Below are positions 7,780 through 16,757 of a stretch of 64,000 bases of DNA, in pieces. The stretch spans positions 49,094 through 113,093 of the forward strand of contig CAMTMK010000002.1 in the NCBI GenBank assembly GCA_947073645.1. The letters run 5' to 3'. The notes beneath the pieces are model-generated. The model made no database searches, was not told where the DNA came from, and saw nothing but the letters and a program-made list of their open reading frames with translations. The position numbers were made by a program, and so were the translations under genes. Origin of the DNA: an uncultured bacterium (lineage in GTDB: Bacteria; Cyanobacteriota; Vampirovibrionia; Gastranaerophilales; Gastranaerophilaceae). Numbering within the stretch: position 1 is the stretch's first letter; each line of letters starts with the position of its first letter.

Positions 7780-8712
7780 TAAAGCTGCTCCAATTACACC
7801 CGAGTAATCTCCAAGTTTTGCCTTGCTAAATTTGATTTTTTCGGCAGGAATAGGTAATGATTTTGTGCGCGCTTTTTTAATTGTTTTTTCATAAAAATAA
7901 TCAACTGCTTCAATTAAACCGCCTCCCAAGATTACAAGTTCAGGGTTTATAAAGTTGATGATACTTGCAATTCCGCCTGACAAGTATTCGGAAGCTTCTG
8001 TGACATATTGGAGTACAAGTTCATCTTCTCTTTCGATTGATTTTTGAATCATACTTGATGTTATTGATTTGCCAGTTTCAAGGTATTCTAAAATACAGGA
8101 TTTTCTGCCTTTTTTTAATGCGCCTTCAATTCTTCTTTCTATAGCAGAGCGTGATGCATAAGCTTCCAGACAACCATGTCCGCCGCAGGCACACTGTCTG
8201 CCGTTCAAATCCACAATCATATGTCCGATTTCGCCGGCAGTTCCTGTTGCTCCTCGGATTATTTTTCCGTCCTTGACAATTGCAGAACCGACACCTGTTC
8301 CCACAAATATACATACAAAATCATTATAACCTTTGCCAGCCCCGAATTTTTGTTCGCCTATTGCTGCAACTTCTACATCGTTTCCGACAAACACAGGAAC
8401 ATCAAAGTGTGAATTCAAAATCTTTTTAATTTGAAGACCATAACAATCCAAATTCGGCGCAGCAAGGATAATACCATTTTCTCTGTCAATTTGACCTGCC
8501 GAACCAATACCGATAGAGTAAATCTCGTCGGAACTTATGTTCCCTAAAAGTTCTTCAATTCCCTCTATCATTTTTCGTGTAATATTTTTAGGACCTTTGT
8601 CTTTTTTTGTTTTCTTTTTAATGCACTCAATAACTCTCCCGCTTTCGCGTTCTACAAGTGCAATAAGAATTTTTGTTCCGCCTAAATCAATCCCAATAGA
8701 ATATTTTTTCAT
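7753..8712 (-). CDS. ROK-family sugar kinase, glucokinase-like
   Basis: This 319-aa cytoplasmic kinase probably phosphorylates glucose or a related hexose. The ATP-phosphate motif GIDLGGTK is at residues 8-15. VGNDVEVAAIGE holds the catalytic Asp, and FVGTGVGSAIV the second phosphate loop. EIGHMIVDLNGRQCACGGHGCLEAYAS is the ROK signature with the zinc-binding His and Cys cluster. There is no N-terminal HTH, so it is a kinase and not a NagC/XylR-type repressor. The length is standard. Two GH13-like proteins occur in the same window, fitting a glucan-to-glucose-phosphate route, but the substrate is inferred. Confidence 0.9.
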   Translation of the reverse strand: MKKYSIGIDLGGTKILIALVERESGRVIECIKKKTKKDKGPKNITRKMIEGIEELLGNISSDEIYSIGIGSAGQIDRENGIILAAPNLDCYGLQIKKILNSHFDVPVFVGNDVEVAAIGEQKFGAGKGYNDFVCIFVGTGVGSAIVKDGKIIRGATGTAGEIGHMIVDLNGRQCACGGHGCLEAYASRSAIERRIEGALKKGRKSCILEYLETGKSITSSMIQKSIEREDELVLQYVTEASEYLSGGIASIINFINPELVILGGGLIEAVDYFYEKTIKKARTKSLPIPAEKIKFSKAKLGDYSGVIGAALLQNSKHSV

Positions 8713-8721
8713 ATGCTTACG

Positions 8722-8750
8722 ATTATATATTAAAATTTTAGAATTTGCAA
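8722..8750 (-). promoter_or_regulatory. Promoter of the ROK kinase gene
   Basis: On the minus strand, -35 TTGCAA (8750-8745), spacer 17, and -10 TATAAT (8727-8722) lie 9 nt before the ATG. The leader would be only 2-3 nt, with no room for a Shine-Dalgarno. Confidence 0.6.
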
Positions 8751-8791
8751 AAAGTAATTTTATTTGTTACCATAATGTTTGAGGGGGTATT

Positions 8792-10339
8792 ATGAGATTC
8801 AGAAATAAAATTTTTACAGCTGTAATATTAACTGCTTTAGCAGCGCAATGTGCATTTAGTGCAGATGTTTGGGTAAATGATTTAAGAAGATTGTTTACAA
8901 GCAATTCTGCAATAATTTATGAAATAAATTTGAGAACATTCGGTGCTCAAGATGTTAATAAAAATGGGATTATTGACTTTGATGAAGGTGAAGAAAGCGG
9001 AACTTTTTTAAATGCAATTCCTAAACTTGATGAATTAAAGCAAAAAGGTATTAATACACTTCATGTTTTGCCGATTACCCCTGTCGGAAAAACAAAAGCT
9101 TTAGGTACAGCAGGTTCATTATATGCAGCTTTAAGTTTTAATTCTATCAACCCTCAGCTTGGAAGTGAACAAACTGCTTTATCGCTCAAATCTCAGGCAA
9201 TAAAGTTTATTGACGAAGCTCATAAAAGAGGTATTCGTGTAATTATAGATTTGCCGTCCTGCGGTTCTTATGATTTGTATATGCAAAGACCAGAACTGTT
9301 TTTGAAAGATAAAACCGGACAATCTGTTGTCCCTGCCGATTGGACAGATGTCAGATTGTTTGATGCCGGAACTGAAACTGCTGTTAATAATGATGTTTAT
9401 ACTCTATATAAAGAGTTTGTGGATATGGTTTTAAATATCGGTGCTGACGGTATTAGGGCTGATGTGGCAACAAATAAGCCTGCAAAGTTCTGGAAAGATT
9501 TGATTGACTATTCAAGAATGAAAGACCCGCAGTTCTTATGGCTTGCAGAAGCGTCCGAAAGCTGGACAGAACCTGTGAATGTAAATGCAGTATTTACTCC
9601 GTATAATAAACTTTTAGAAGCCGGTTTTGACGGTTATTACGGAAGTTATTTTAATCTCAAAAATTTCAAAACAGGAAAAGAGCTTACTAATCTTATTCAG
9701 GCTACGCAGAGGAATTTAACCGGATATTCTCAACCTAAAGCCGTAATCGGAAGCTTTACAACGCATGATGAGATGAGTCCTGTTTTGATTAACGGTACAA
9801 ATTTTTCTGAAATGATAATCTGGCTTAATGCAACTTTGCCTGTAAATTCATATTTTGTTGACGGTTTTGATACCGGTGACAATTATATTTATTTGTGGGC
9901 TAATAAAGAAGCATTCAGAACATTTACTGATGATGATTACTATTTTGTTCATCGCGGTAAAATTGATATATTTAATTTCTCAAAAGCTCCCGGTGCCATA
10001 GATGATAGTCTGCTGAAATCTTTCATTGTTGCAAACAGGATGAAAAGAGGATTTTCAACAATGATTAATAACGGCAGGTTTGTGCCGTTGAAATCATCTA
10101 ATCCGTCTGTATTTGCTTATGCAATAAGCTATAATGGCAGAAGTATTATTGTTATGGGTAATCTTAATTTCAGACAGAACTCAGATACTATAGTGTCAGT
10201 ACCTAAATTAACAGCTGATAGTATGGTTTTGCCTGTTAAAATAGATAGTATTCCCATAACTCAACGCGGAGGTTTTAAAGTATTGTTAAAATCGGGCGAA
10301 ACAATAGTGCTTGTTTTGAATGATTTGGAAGTTAAATAG
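8792..10339 (+). CDS. Secreted alpha-amylase-like (GH13) protein with EF-hand loop
   Basis: This 515-aa protein has a signal peptide (MRFRNKIFTAVILTALAAQCAFS). The start is supported by GAGGGGG upstream. It has a TIM-barrel of the GH13 clan: IIDLPSCGS (region I, residues 151-159), GADGIRADVA (region II, nucleophile Asp224), FLWLAEASE (region III, acid Glu253) and SFTTHDE (region IV, His325-Asp326). The three catalytic acids are present, but the region I Asn-His pair is missing. Residues 54-65 match the EF-hand loop spacing D-x-N-x-N-G-x-I-D-x-x-E, suggesting calcium binding. The likely role is extracytoplasmic glucan hydrolysis; specificity is unknown. It faces the next gene with a 1-nt gap and no terminator. 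Confidence 0.85.
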   Translation: MRFRNKIFTAVILTALAAQCAFSADVWVNDLRRLFTSNSAIIYEINLRTFGAQDVNKNGIIDFDEGEESGTFLNAIPKLDELKQKGINTLHVLPITPVGKTKALGTAGSLYAALSFNSINPQLGSEQTALSLKSQAIKFIDEAHKRGIRVIIDLPSCGSYDLYMQRPELFLKDKTGQSVVPADWTDVRLFDAGTETAVNNDVYTLYKEFVDMVLNIGADGIRADVATNKPAKFWKDLIDYSRMKDPQFLWLAEASESWTEPVNVNAVFTPYNKLLEAGFDGYYGSYFNLKNFKTGKELTNLIQATQRNLTGYSQPKAVIGSFTTHDEMSPVLINGTNFSEMIIWLNATLPVNSYFVDGFDTGDNYIYLWANKEAFRTFTDDDYYFVHRGKIDIFNFSKAPGAIDDSLLKSFIVANRMKRGFSTMINNGRFVPLKSSNPSVFAYAISYNGRSIIVMGNLNFRQNSDTIVSVPKLTADSMVLPVKIDSIPITQRGGFKVLLKSGETIVLVLNDLEVK

Positions 10340-10340
10340 A

Positions 10341-13300
10341 CTAAGCGTAATATCTTTGAGATTTAGATAAAGCTTGAACACGTCTTTGACGGTATTTAGC
10401 ATTCTTCTTTATGATATCTTTAGTACGTTTAGTTAATTTGCCTGGTGCAGCGTATTTCTTTTTAGTTTCGCCTTCTTGATTTTGAGTCATGAACATTCCA
10501 GCAACTGACATTGCTGTATTTGCAACCTGTCCTGTAATGTCGAAGATTTGATTGATTTTTTCTCTTTTTTTATTTTTCTTAAATTCAGTACGTTTAGCTT
10601 GTTCAGCTTCGTATTTTGCGGCTTCTTCTTCACCGTATTCTCCGAGAGCTTCTTGTCTGTATTCTTCAAGCATATCATCATCAAGGTCTGCAAATTCTTC
10701 TGATGCGCCGTTTTTTTCCATGTTAGTTTTTCTAAATTCTTCTTCTCTTTTAGCTTTTTCTTCTGGAGTTTCTGCTGTTGTAACCGGAGTTTCAGTTGTG
10801 TCATCTTCCATAGCAGCTAATTCTTCTTCTGTGAAAGTTGGGATTTCATCATCTGTATCATTAGTTTCAGGTGCTTCAGATTTTGTATTAACAGGTTCAA
10901 CAGGTTCATCTGTTCCAATTTCACTTGAAGAAGATGTTTCTGCTGGAGTTTCACTTCTTAAAGCTTCAGCAGCTTCTGCTTGTGTATCTGTAACTTCTAA
11001 TGCAGGAGTTTCAGCAGGTTTTTCAGTAGATGTTGGCGCAGGCGTATTTTTACCGTCTGTTTCAGGAACATTTCCTGTTACTGCAGGTGTAGTTGTTTCA
11101 GGTTGTTCTGCTTCTTCATCCGGTGTTGTAGTTTGAGGTTGTGCAGGTTGTTGAGGTTCTTCTGCTTTTACAAAACCTGTTTGTTGTAGTTGTTGTTTAA
11201 GAGCTGTAAGTTCTGTTTTTTGTTCAGGTGTTAAGTTTGAATCATTTAAAGTCGCATCTATTTTTGAACTTCTTTGCTCAGGTGTCATATTTTTAAGTGT
11301 AGAATCGTTTTTTAATTCAGCTAGTTTTGCTTTTGCTTCAGCTTTTTGTTCAGGTGTTAGTTTATTGTTTTTATCGATAGCTTTGTTTGCTTTATCATTT
11401 GATTTGTCATCATTAGTGTTGTTATCATCTTCTGCTTTTTCAGCTTTTCCGCCAGCGAATTGACCAATAGAACCAAGTGTTTGTAAACCTCCGCCGATAG
11501 TACCTAAAAGATTAGCAGTTTTTTCATCGCCTAAATTGAATTCACTCATAATTTGGCTTGTTGAAGACAATGCAGTACCAGTTACACTAGTAATTGTTGC
11601 AATTTTACCTAATGTGTTTTGGTCACCCATTTTGCTTACACTATTTGCTGCTCCTGTAACGGCAGAACCAACACCAGCAATTGTTCCAATTTTGCTTGCA
11701 ATACCACTTGCTTCTTTACCTTGAACAGCTCTTACGTTATTTACAAGTTCAGCAGAAGAAGAAACTATGCTCAAACCTTCTGAAACATATGATAATGCAC
11801 TTCCAGCAGCAGCTCCGCCACCTGCAAAACTTGTTGCGGCTGTAACTGCTGCAGAACCAATTGCCATTAAGCCTGCTGCTAAGTTTCCATTTGCGATGTT
11901 AATTACACCTTTTGTTAAACCGCAAGCAACAGTACCAACTGTACCAATAATTGTTAAAACACCACCAACAGTTTGTAATGATAAACCTGTTGTTAATATA
12001 GGTATACCAGATGATATTAAAGATAAACCTGCCGGAGTTGTCGGCCAAGGTAATAGTGCAATACCAGCTTGAATTAAACCGGTACCTGTTGTTTCCATTG
12101 ATGTACCAACTTGTGTTAATACAGTACCTGTTGTTGATGTGATTGAGAAAATATTTTCAGCAATACCGATTGCACCGAAAATTTTGTTTAATTTCTTTTG
12201 TTTTTCTTTTTCTTTTTTTTCGGTTTCTTTAAGTTTTTTCTCTTTAAGTTTAATTTTCTTTTGAAATTTTGTAGATTTTGTTTCAATTGAATCTTGAACT
12301 TTTACGATTTTTGTTCTGTTTCTTACAACAATAGTATCTTGACCTTTAAATTCAATGCCAAGTTCGTTAATTCTTTGATTATTTTGATCAAGTTTGCTTT
12401 GGTTATCAGTACCGTCAGGAGTGCTTGTTATTGTGAAGCTGTTAGATGCAAGCATACCACCTTGTTCATCGTCTTCTTTTTGTTGTGGAGCTTTTTTAGG
12501 TGCACTTAATTGTTTAGCTTCTTCTTGAGCAGATATTTGCTCATTTTCAGCATTAAGTGATTCGTATTCAACTAAAATTGCTTGTTGTTTTTGAACAGCT
12601 TTTTGAGATTCTTGAGTTAATTTGATAACTTCTTCTTGTTCTTTTTGAATTTGTTTTTCTAATTTTTTTGCTTCTTTTTCAAGTTGTTTAGCATCTTTCT
12701 TTTCATCTTTTTCGATTTTTTTAGATTCTTTTCCGGCATCTTTAGCATCTTTGTTACCAGATTTTACAATATCATTTTGATTGTCGGTTTGTTTTTTTAG
12801 TTGGCTTTCTTGTTGTTTAGCATTTTTCTCAACTGATGCAGGATCTTCTTCTGTATTTTCTTTTTTTGAGCTTTCTGAATTTTCAGTTTTTGCATTTTCA
12901 GTAGCTTCTTTAGCTTCTTCATTTTCAATATTTTCTTCTGGAGAAGTTGTTTCTTCAGGAGTTTTTGGTGTTTCAGGAGCTTCTGGTGTTTCAACACCAA
13001 GTTCTTCAGCAGTCTCTTCTGTTTCTGTTACTGCTTCTTCAATAACTTCAGCTTCTTCACTTTGTTCAGTACCTTCAGCAGGTGTTGTTTCTTCATTGTT
13101 TTCTGTAGTTTCAACACCTTCTTCATTTTCTGATGTAGGAATTTGAGTTGCTTCTGCGCCTGTTACAGAAATGATTTCAGCTTCTAGTGTTGTCAAATCG
13201 TTGATTGCACCATCTTCTTCTTTTATTGCTTTGTCTGTTGCTTTTTCTGCAATTGTCGGAAGCGGTGTATCACCTGCGACTTGAGCAGCAATGCCGATAC

Positions 13301-15317
13301 CAGTGCTGATTGTACCTAATGCAATATTTTTAAGACCTTTTTCAAACTGCCAAGCCATAATTTGCATCATACCTAATTCGATACGGTAAACGCCGATTTT
13401 TGAAAGTGTTTCGCCGCTTGCATCTGTGAAGTCTAATCTTTCTTTAGCAGCAGGAATAATTTCTTCTTTGTATTCGGTATCATTTTCTAATGCTTCTGCT
13501 TCAGCTGGAATTGCGTTAGAAATAATTTCGCTTTCTTTTTCTGTTGCAGTTGCGAATTTACCTTTAGCTTCTTCTGATTCAACTTTAATGTTTTCGATTT
13601 CTTCGTTATTTGATGCGATTTTTTGTCTTAATTCTGCAACTTTTTCTTTGTCACTTTCAGGCTTATGACCTTCTTGAGTTTTTTCAGCCGGTTTTTGTTC
13701 ATTAAGTTCGTCAGCAGATTTGCCAGTTAAGTTTTCAAGTTCTTGGTTTGCTTCTTTATTTTCTTGTTCCATTGCTTGAATTCTTGCTTGGCGTTCTTCT
13801 TCTTGTTTTTGGAATTCTTTAACAAGTTTAGTTACTTTAATTCCTGCAATTTTAGCGAATTTTCTGTCATCTTTAGCAACTCTGATTGATTTAACTGCGC
13901 TGATTGTTTGTTGAGCTAAGTCAACATTAATATCTGCAGCTTCTTTAATAAGTTCTTTTACGTTTTTATCGTTAATAACAAAATCTTCCTGTTCTGTAAC
14001 TTCAGGGTTCTTTTCTTCACCTTGTGCAGATTCAGTACCTTGTGCAGTTTGTTGTTCAGTTTCTTGAACTGCATCTTCGCTTCCGGCTTCTTGAGTTTTT
14101 GGTTGTTCTGTACCAAGAACTTCATCTTTTCCTGCAATCATACCGCCGATGTCAAGAACTGATGCAATGTCATTTACAGATTGTTGAGTTTCATCTGTGA
14201 AATCTTTTGTATCGTTACCTGTTATATTTGCTTCTTTTGCAAGAGCTTTACCTTGAGCCATAGCTACAATCGCTCTTAGGAAACCGATTTCTCCGCGAGC
14301 TTGGTTGCGAGTTGTTTTGTAGTTAGCCTTTGATGTATAGTCAGCTAATGTGTCACCAATTACGATTGTTTCATCGGCAAGTTTTTCTCCTAAGATAGCA
14401 AGAATGTTAAGCTCATTCATTGATTTAGCGATTTCGCGTTTATCTAATGAAAAGCCTTTATCATCTCCGGATTTTTTTTCTTCAAACATTCCCATTAAAT
14501 CAGCATAACGTCTTGCTTCTGATGTTGATAAAGCTTCTCCGTTGTTGATTTTTGTCTGGATGTGATTCCATTCTTTTACGAAGGCTTCGTATTCTTTAAG
14601 AGAACGTCTTTGTTCTTTCATTTGGTCATCGAATTTTCTTTTTCTTTTTTGTTGTTCGGGTAAAAGGTCTTGGATTTCTTTTTCTATTTTTTCATTGTTT
14701 TTGTCACATTTTTCAATCTTTTTTTCAGCCAAAGGGATAAGTTCAAGGAAAGATAAAGTTGTATCTTCTTGGCCGTCTTCGCCTTCTATAGCTTGTTCTG
14801 AAGAAATAGAAGACTGCATAATTGTATTTGCAATATCTACTACTTCTTGAGGTACATTTACACCGTTATCTGCCATTGCGATAATTTCTTCAGCAGAATA
14901 AATTGCCCATTGAGGGTCTAACACTAAACCGTTCTTTTTTGCGTATGCTTCAAGGGTATATTTTCTATTGATGTCATTTTGAGTTAATTGTGATGAATTG
15001 CATTCAACAACTGTTGTTGTACCGTCAGGTTGTGTAATTGTTTTTTGTTTAACAACTTTACCGTTAACTCTAACTACTTTTTCTACATCACCATCTTTAT
15101 ATGTTTTAAGTGTAATATCAAGTTCAAGGTTATTACCGCTTGGTACAATTATTTCATAACCTGTTTCATCTTTATAAAATTTTTCAAAATCAGCTGCTGT
15201 TTCAGCATCCATTTGAGCAAAAAGGCGTAATGCTTCAGAATAAGAGATTTGTACTCCGTTCATTACGTAGTAGAAATCCTGAAATATTTCGAATTTATTA
15301 GTTCCGTTTAATTGCAT
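10341..15317 (-). CDS. Giant Glu/Lys/Thr-rich coiled-coil protein, unknown function
   Basis: This 1658-aa protein belongs to no family I recognise. AAGGA precedes ATG 15317. There is no signal peptide. The N-terminal ~170 residues look globular (ITLK-type strands and an ISYSEALRLFAQMD helix). Long charged coiled-coils with LEKEAKKLEKQIQKEQEE-like stretches follow. Two low-complexity linkers are rich in Glu, Thr and Pro. A Gly/Ala/Thr-rich hydrophobic block (about residues 1055-1290) could insert in or span a membrane. After that come TPEQK-type repeats (LTPEQKAEAKAKLAELK and variants) and a very basic C-terminus. Its repetitive codons generate long antisense frames that I do not regard as genes. 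A structural, surface or membrane-remodelling role is possible but unsupported. Confidence 0.8.
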   Translation of the reverse strand: MQLNGTNKFEIFQDFYYVMNGVQISYSEALRLFAQMDAETAADFEKFYKDETGYEIIVPSGNNLELDITLKTYKDGDVEKVVRVNGKVVKQKTITQPDGTTTVVECNSSQLTQNDINRKYTLEAYAKKNGLVLDPQWAIYSAEEIIAMADNGVNVPQEVVDIANTIMQSSISSEQAIEGEDGQEDTTLSFLELIPLAEKKIEKCDKNNEKIEKEIQDLLPEQQKRKRKFDDQMKEQRRSLKEYEAFVKEWNHIQTKINNGEALSTSEARRYADLMGMFEEKKSGDDKGFSLDKREIAKSMNELNILAILGEKLADETIVIGDTLADYTSKANYKTTRNQARGEIGFLRAIVAMAQGKALAKEANITGNDTKDFTDETQQSVNDIASVLDIGGMIAGKDEVLGTEQPKTQEAGSEDAVQETEQQTAQGTESAQGEEKNPEVTEQEDFVINDKNVKELIKEAADINVDLAQQTISAVKSIRVAKDDRKFAKIAGIKVTKLVKEFQKQEEERQARIQAMEQENKEANQELENLTGKSADELNEQKPAEKTQEGHKPESDKEKVAELRQKIASNNEEIENIKVESEEAKGKFATATEKESEIISNAIPAEAEALENDTEYKEEIIPAAKERLDFTDASGETLSKIGVYRIELGMMQIMAWQFEKGLKNIALGTISTGIGIAAQVAGDTPLPTIAEKATDKAIKEEDGAINDLTTLEAEIISVTGAEATQIPTSENEEGVETTENNEETTPAEGTEQSEEAEVIEEAVTETEETAEELGVETPEAPETPKTPEETTSPEENIENEEAKEATENAKTENSESSKKENTEEDPASVEKNAKQQESQLKKQTDNQNDIVKSGNKDAKDAGKESKKIEKDEKKDAKQLEKEAKKLEKQIQKEQEEVIKLTQESQKAVQKQQAILVEYESLNAENEQISAQEEAKQLSAPKKAPQQKEDDEQGGMLASNSFTITSTPDGTDNQSKLDQNNQRINELGIEFKGQDTIVVRNRTKIVKVQDSIETKSTKFQKKIKLKEKKLKETEKKEKEKQKKLNKIFGAIGIAENIFSITSTTGTVLTQVGTSMETTGTGLIQAGIALLPWPTTPAGLSLISSGIPILTTGLSLQTVGGVLTIIGTVGTVACGLTKGVINIANGNLAAGLMAIGSAAVTAATSFAGGGAAAGSALSYVSEGLSIVSSSAELVNNVRAVQGKEASGIASKIGTIAGVGSAVTGAANSVSKMGDQNTLGKIATITSVTGTALSSTSQIMSEFNLGDEKTANLLGTIGGGLQTLGSIGQFAGGKAEKAEDDNNTNDDKSNDKANKAIDKNNKLTPEQKAEAKAKLAELKNDSTLKNMTPEQRSSKIDATLNDSNLTPEQKTELTALKQQLQQTGFVKAEEPQQPAQPQTTTPDEEAEQPETTTPAVTGNVPETDGKNTPAPTSTEKPAETPALEVTDTQAEAAEALRSETPAETSSSSEIGTDEPVEPVNTKSEAPETNDTDDEIPTFTEEELAAMEDDTTETPVTTAETPEEKAKREEEFRKTNMEKNGASEEFADLDDDMLEEYRQEALGEYGEEEAAKYEAEQAKRTEFKKNKKREKINQIFDITGQVANTAMSVAGMFMTQNQEGETKKKYAAPGKLTKRTKDIIKKNAKYRQRRVQALSKSQRYYA

Positions 15318-15402
15318 AGAAATCCTTTTTTACCCTTTGTAATTTTTATCGGCAAATAAAGGATTAAACTTTAATAATTTACGGATTTTGTTAAGAAATA
15401 TT

Positions 15403-15430
15403 AAAGGGTGATTTTTAATCACCCTTTTTT
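15403..15430. terminator. Terminator between trxA and the giant gene
   Basis: An 11-bp stem AAAGGGTGATT/AATCACCCTTT with a TTT loop is followed by T6 on the plus strand. On the minus strand it lies directly after trxA, with a weaker T-rich tail. Confidence 0.75.
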
Positions 15431-15431
15431 A

Positions 15432-15749
15432 TTACAAATGTTTTTCTATATTAGAAATTATTGTTGATTTCGGCATTAATCCTACAAGTCTTTCAAGTGC
15501 TTTTCCGTTTTTGAAAACCAAAAGACTTGGAAGTCCGCTGATTGAATAATCTTGAGCTGTTTTGAGGTTTTCATCAGTGTTAACTTTTACGAATTTAACT
15601 TTGTCTGAAAACTCATTTGCAACTTCATCCAAAATTGGACCTAATTTTCTGCAAGGTCCGCACCAGGGTGCCCAAAAATCCACTACTACAGGCTGTTCAC
15701 AGTTTAGAACTTCTTGTTCAAAGCTGGAATCATTGATATCAATTGCCAT
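15432..15749 (-). CDS. trxA: Thioredoxin
   Basis: This 105-aa protein-disulfide reductase is cytoplasmic. The active site WCGPC is at residues 29-33 within VVVDFWAPWCGPC. The cis-Pro loop SGLPSLLVF and the C-terminal GLMPKSTI segment are typical. Length is standard. AAGGAGATG precedes the start. It is monocistronic, with a terminator immediately downstream. Confidence 0.96.
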   Translation of the reverse strand: MAIDINDSSFEQEVLNCEQPVVVDFWAPWCGPCRKLGPILDEVANEFSDKVKFVKVNTDENLKTAQDYSISGLPSLLVFKNGKALERLVGLMPKSTIISNIEKHL

Positions 15750-15836
15750 TACACATCTCCTTTTGTTAACGAGTTTATTCTAACACAGAAATTTTTTTTG
15801 TGCTATTATCTTAACAGAGTTCTATAGGATAAAAAA

Positions 15837-16754
15837 ATGGCAAGAAAAAAAGTAATAGAAATTGTTTTAGATACAGAAACTACGGGATTGGATTATACAA
15901 AAGAGCGAATGGTTGAGTTTGCGGGGGTCAGACTTGAAAATGGCAAAATTAAAGATGAGTTTCAAACTTTAATTAATCCGGAACAGCATATCAGAAAATC
16001 AAGTATTGCAATTCATGGTATTACTCAGGAAATGGTTGAAGATGCGCCGACTGAAGCCGAAGCAATGCCGAAAATTCTTGAATTTATCGGAGATTATCCG
16101 ATTGTTGCGCATAACTGTATTTTTGATTATTCGTTTTTGAATGAAGCAAGTTTGAGAACTGCAGGTAAAGAATTAACAAATGCAAGAGTTGACTCTCAGC
16201 AAATGTTTAAGGAAGTTTATCCAGATTTGTTTTCACATGGTTTAGAGGCTTTGACTACTAAATTCGGAGTTGAATTAAAAAATCATCATAGAGCAATGGC
16301 TGATACTATGGGGCTAGCGCTTGCTTATCCTAAGTTGAAAAAACTTTATTTACAAAAATATGATTGGGAAGTAAAACAGCTTGATAATGTTGAGTATTTA
16401 TTTGAAAGATTTTTGAGAATTCAACAGACAGTTACTACTTTGCAGTCAGAATTACAGGATTTAAAATCTGTATTTAAGTTGTATTTTGAACAGGGCGGAG
16501 AGCCGATTATTTCTCAGTCGGGCGAAACTCTTGTTTACAATTCAAAACAGTCTTTCGGTTATGATTTGCACCAGATTAAGGATGTTCTGGAGGAAGTCGG
16601 TGCGTTTGAAAAAGCTGTTAAACTTAATACGGGATTTATTGACAGATTGGTCGGCGGATGCAGACTTGATGAGGATAAACGAGAAATCATAAAAGATGCC
16701 CGTCAGGAACTTACTGAAACCAGAAATATTCAAATTATAAAAGCAGGGAAGTAA
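15837..16754 (+). CDS. DEDDh 3'-5' exonuclease (DnaQ/PolC epsilon-like)
   Basis: This 305-aa protein has an N-terminal exonuclease domain (1-170). The four acidic motifs are visible: LDTETTGLD (Exo I), VAHNCIFDYSFL (Exo II), and HRAMADTMGLAL (Exo III with the His of the DEDDh type). FQTLINPEQHIRKSSIAIHGIT is the typical DnaQ linker. The C-terminal 130 residues contain a coiled coil (RIQQTVTTLQSELQDLKSVF) and are not recognised. It could be a stand-alone proofreading subunit or a repair nuclease. It ends 3 nt before the transporter gene, so the two are probably co-transcribed. Confidence 0.85.
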   Translation: MARKKVIEIVLDTETTGLDYTKERMVEFAGVRLENGKIKDEFQTLINPEQHIRKSSIAIHGITQEMVEDAPTEAEAMPKILEFIGDYPIVAHNCIFDYSFLNEASLRTAGKELTNARVDSQQMFKEVYPDLFSHGLEALTTKFGVELKNHHRAMADTMGLALAYPKLKKLYLQKYDWEVKQLDNVEYLFERFLRIQQTVTTLQSELQDLKSVFKLYFEQGGEPIISQSGETLVYNSKQSFGYDLHQIKDVLEEVGAFEKAVKLNTGFIDRLVGGCRLDEDKREIIKDARQELTETRNIQIIKAGK

Positions 16755-16757
16755 AAG

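Noticed and set aside
7746..7793. TTG 7793 start for the GGDEF gene (647 aa)
   Set aside because: It would begin inside the upstream kinase gene with no Shine-Dalgarno and would place the good promoter inside the coding region.
10487..14000. Many long antisense or shifted open frames inside the giant gene (for example 10552-11136 and 12781-13146 plus strand)
   Set aside because: They mirror the repetitive Glu/Lys/Thr codons of the minus-strand gene, give low-complexity Ser/Val-rich or Leu/Lys-rich products, and lack start signals.
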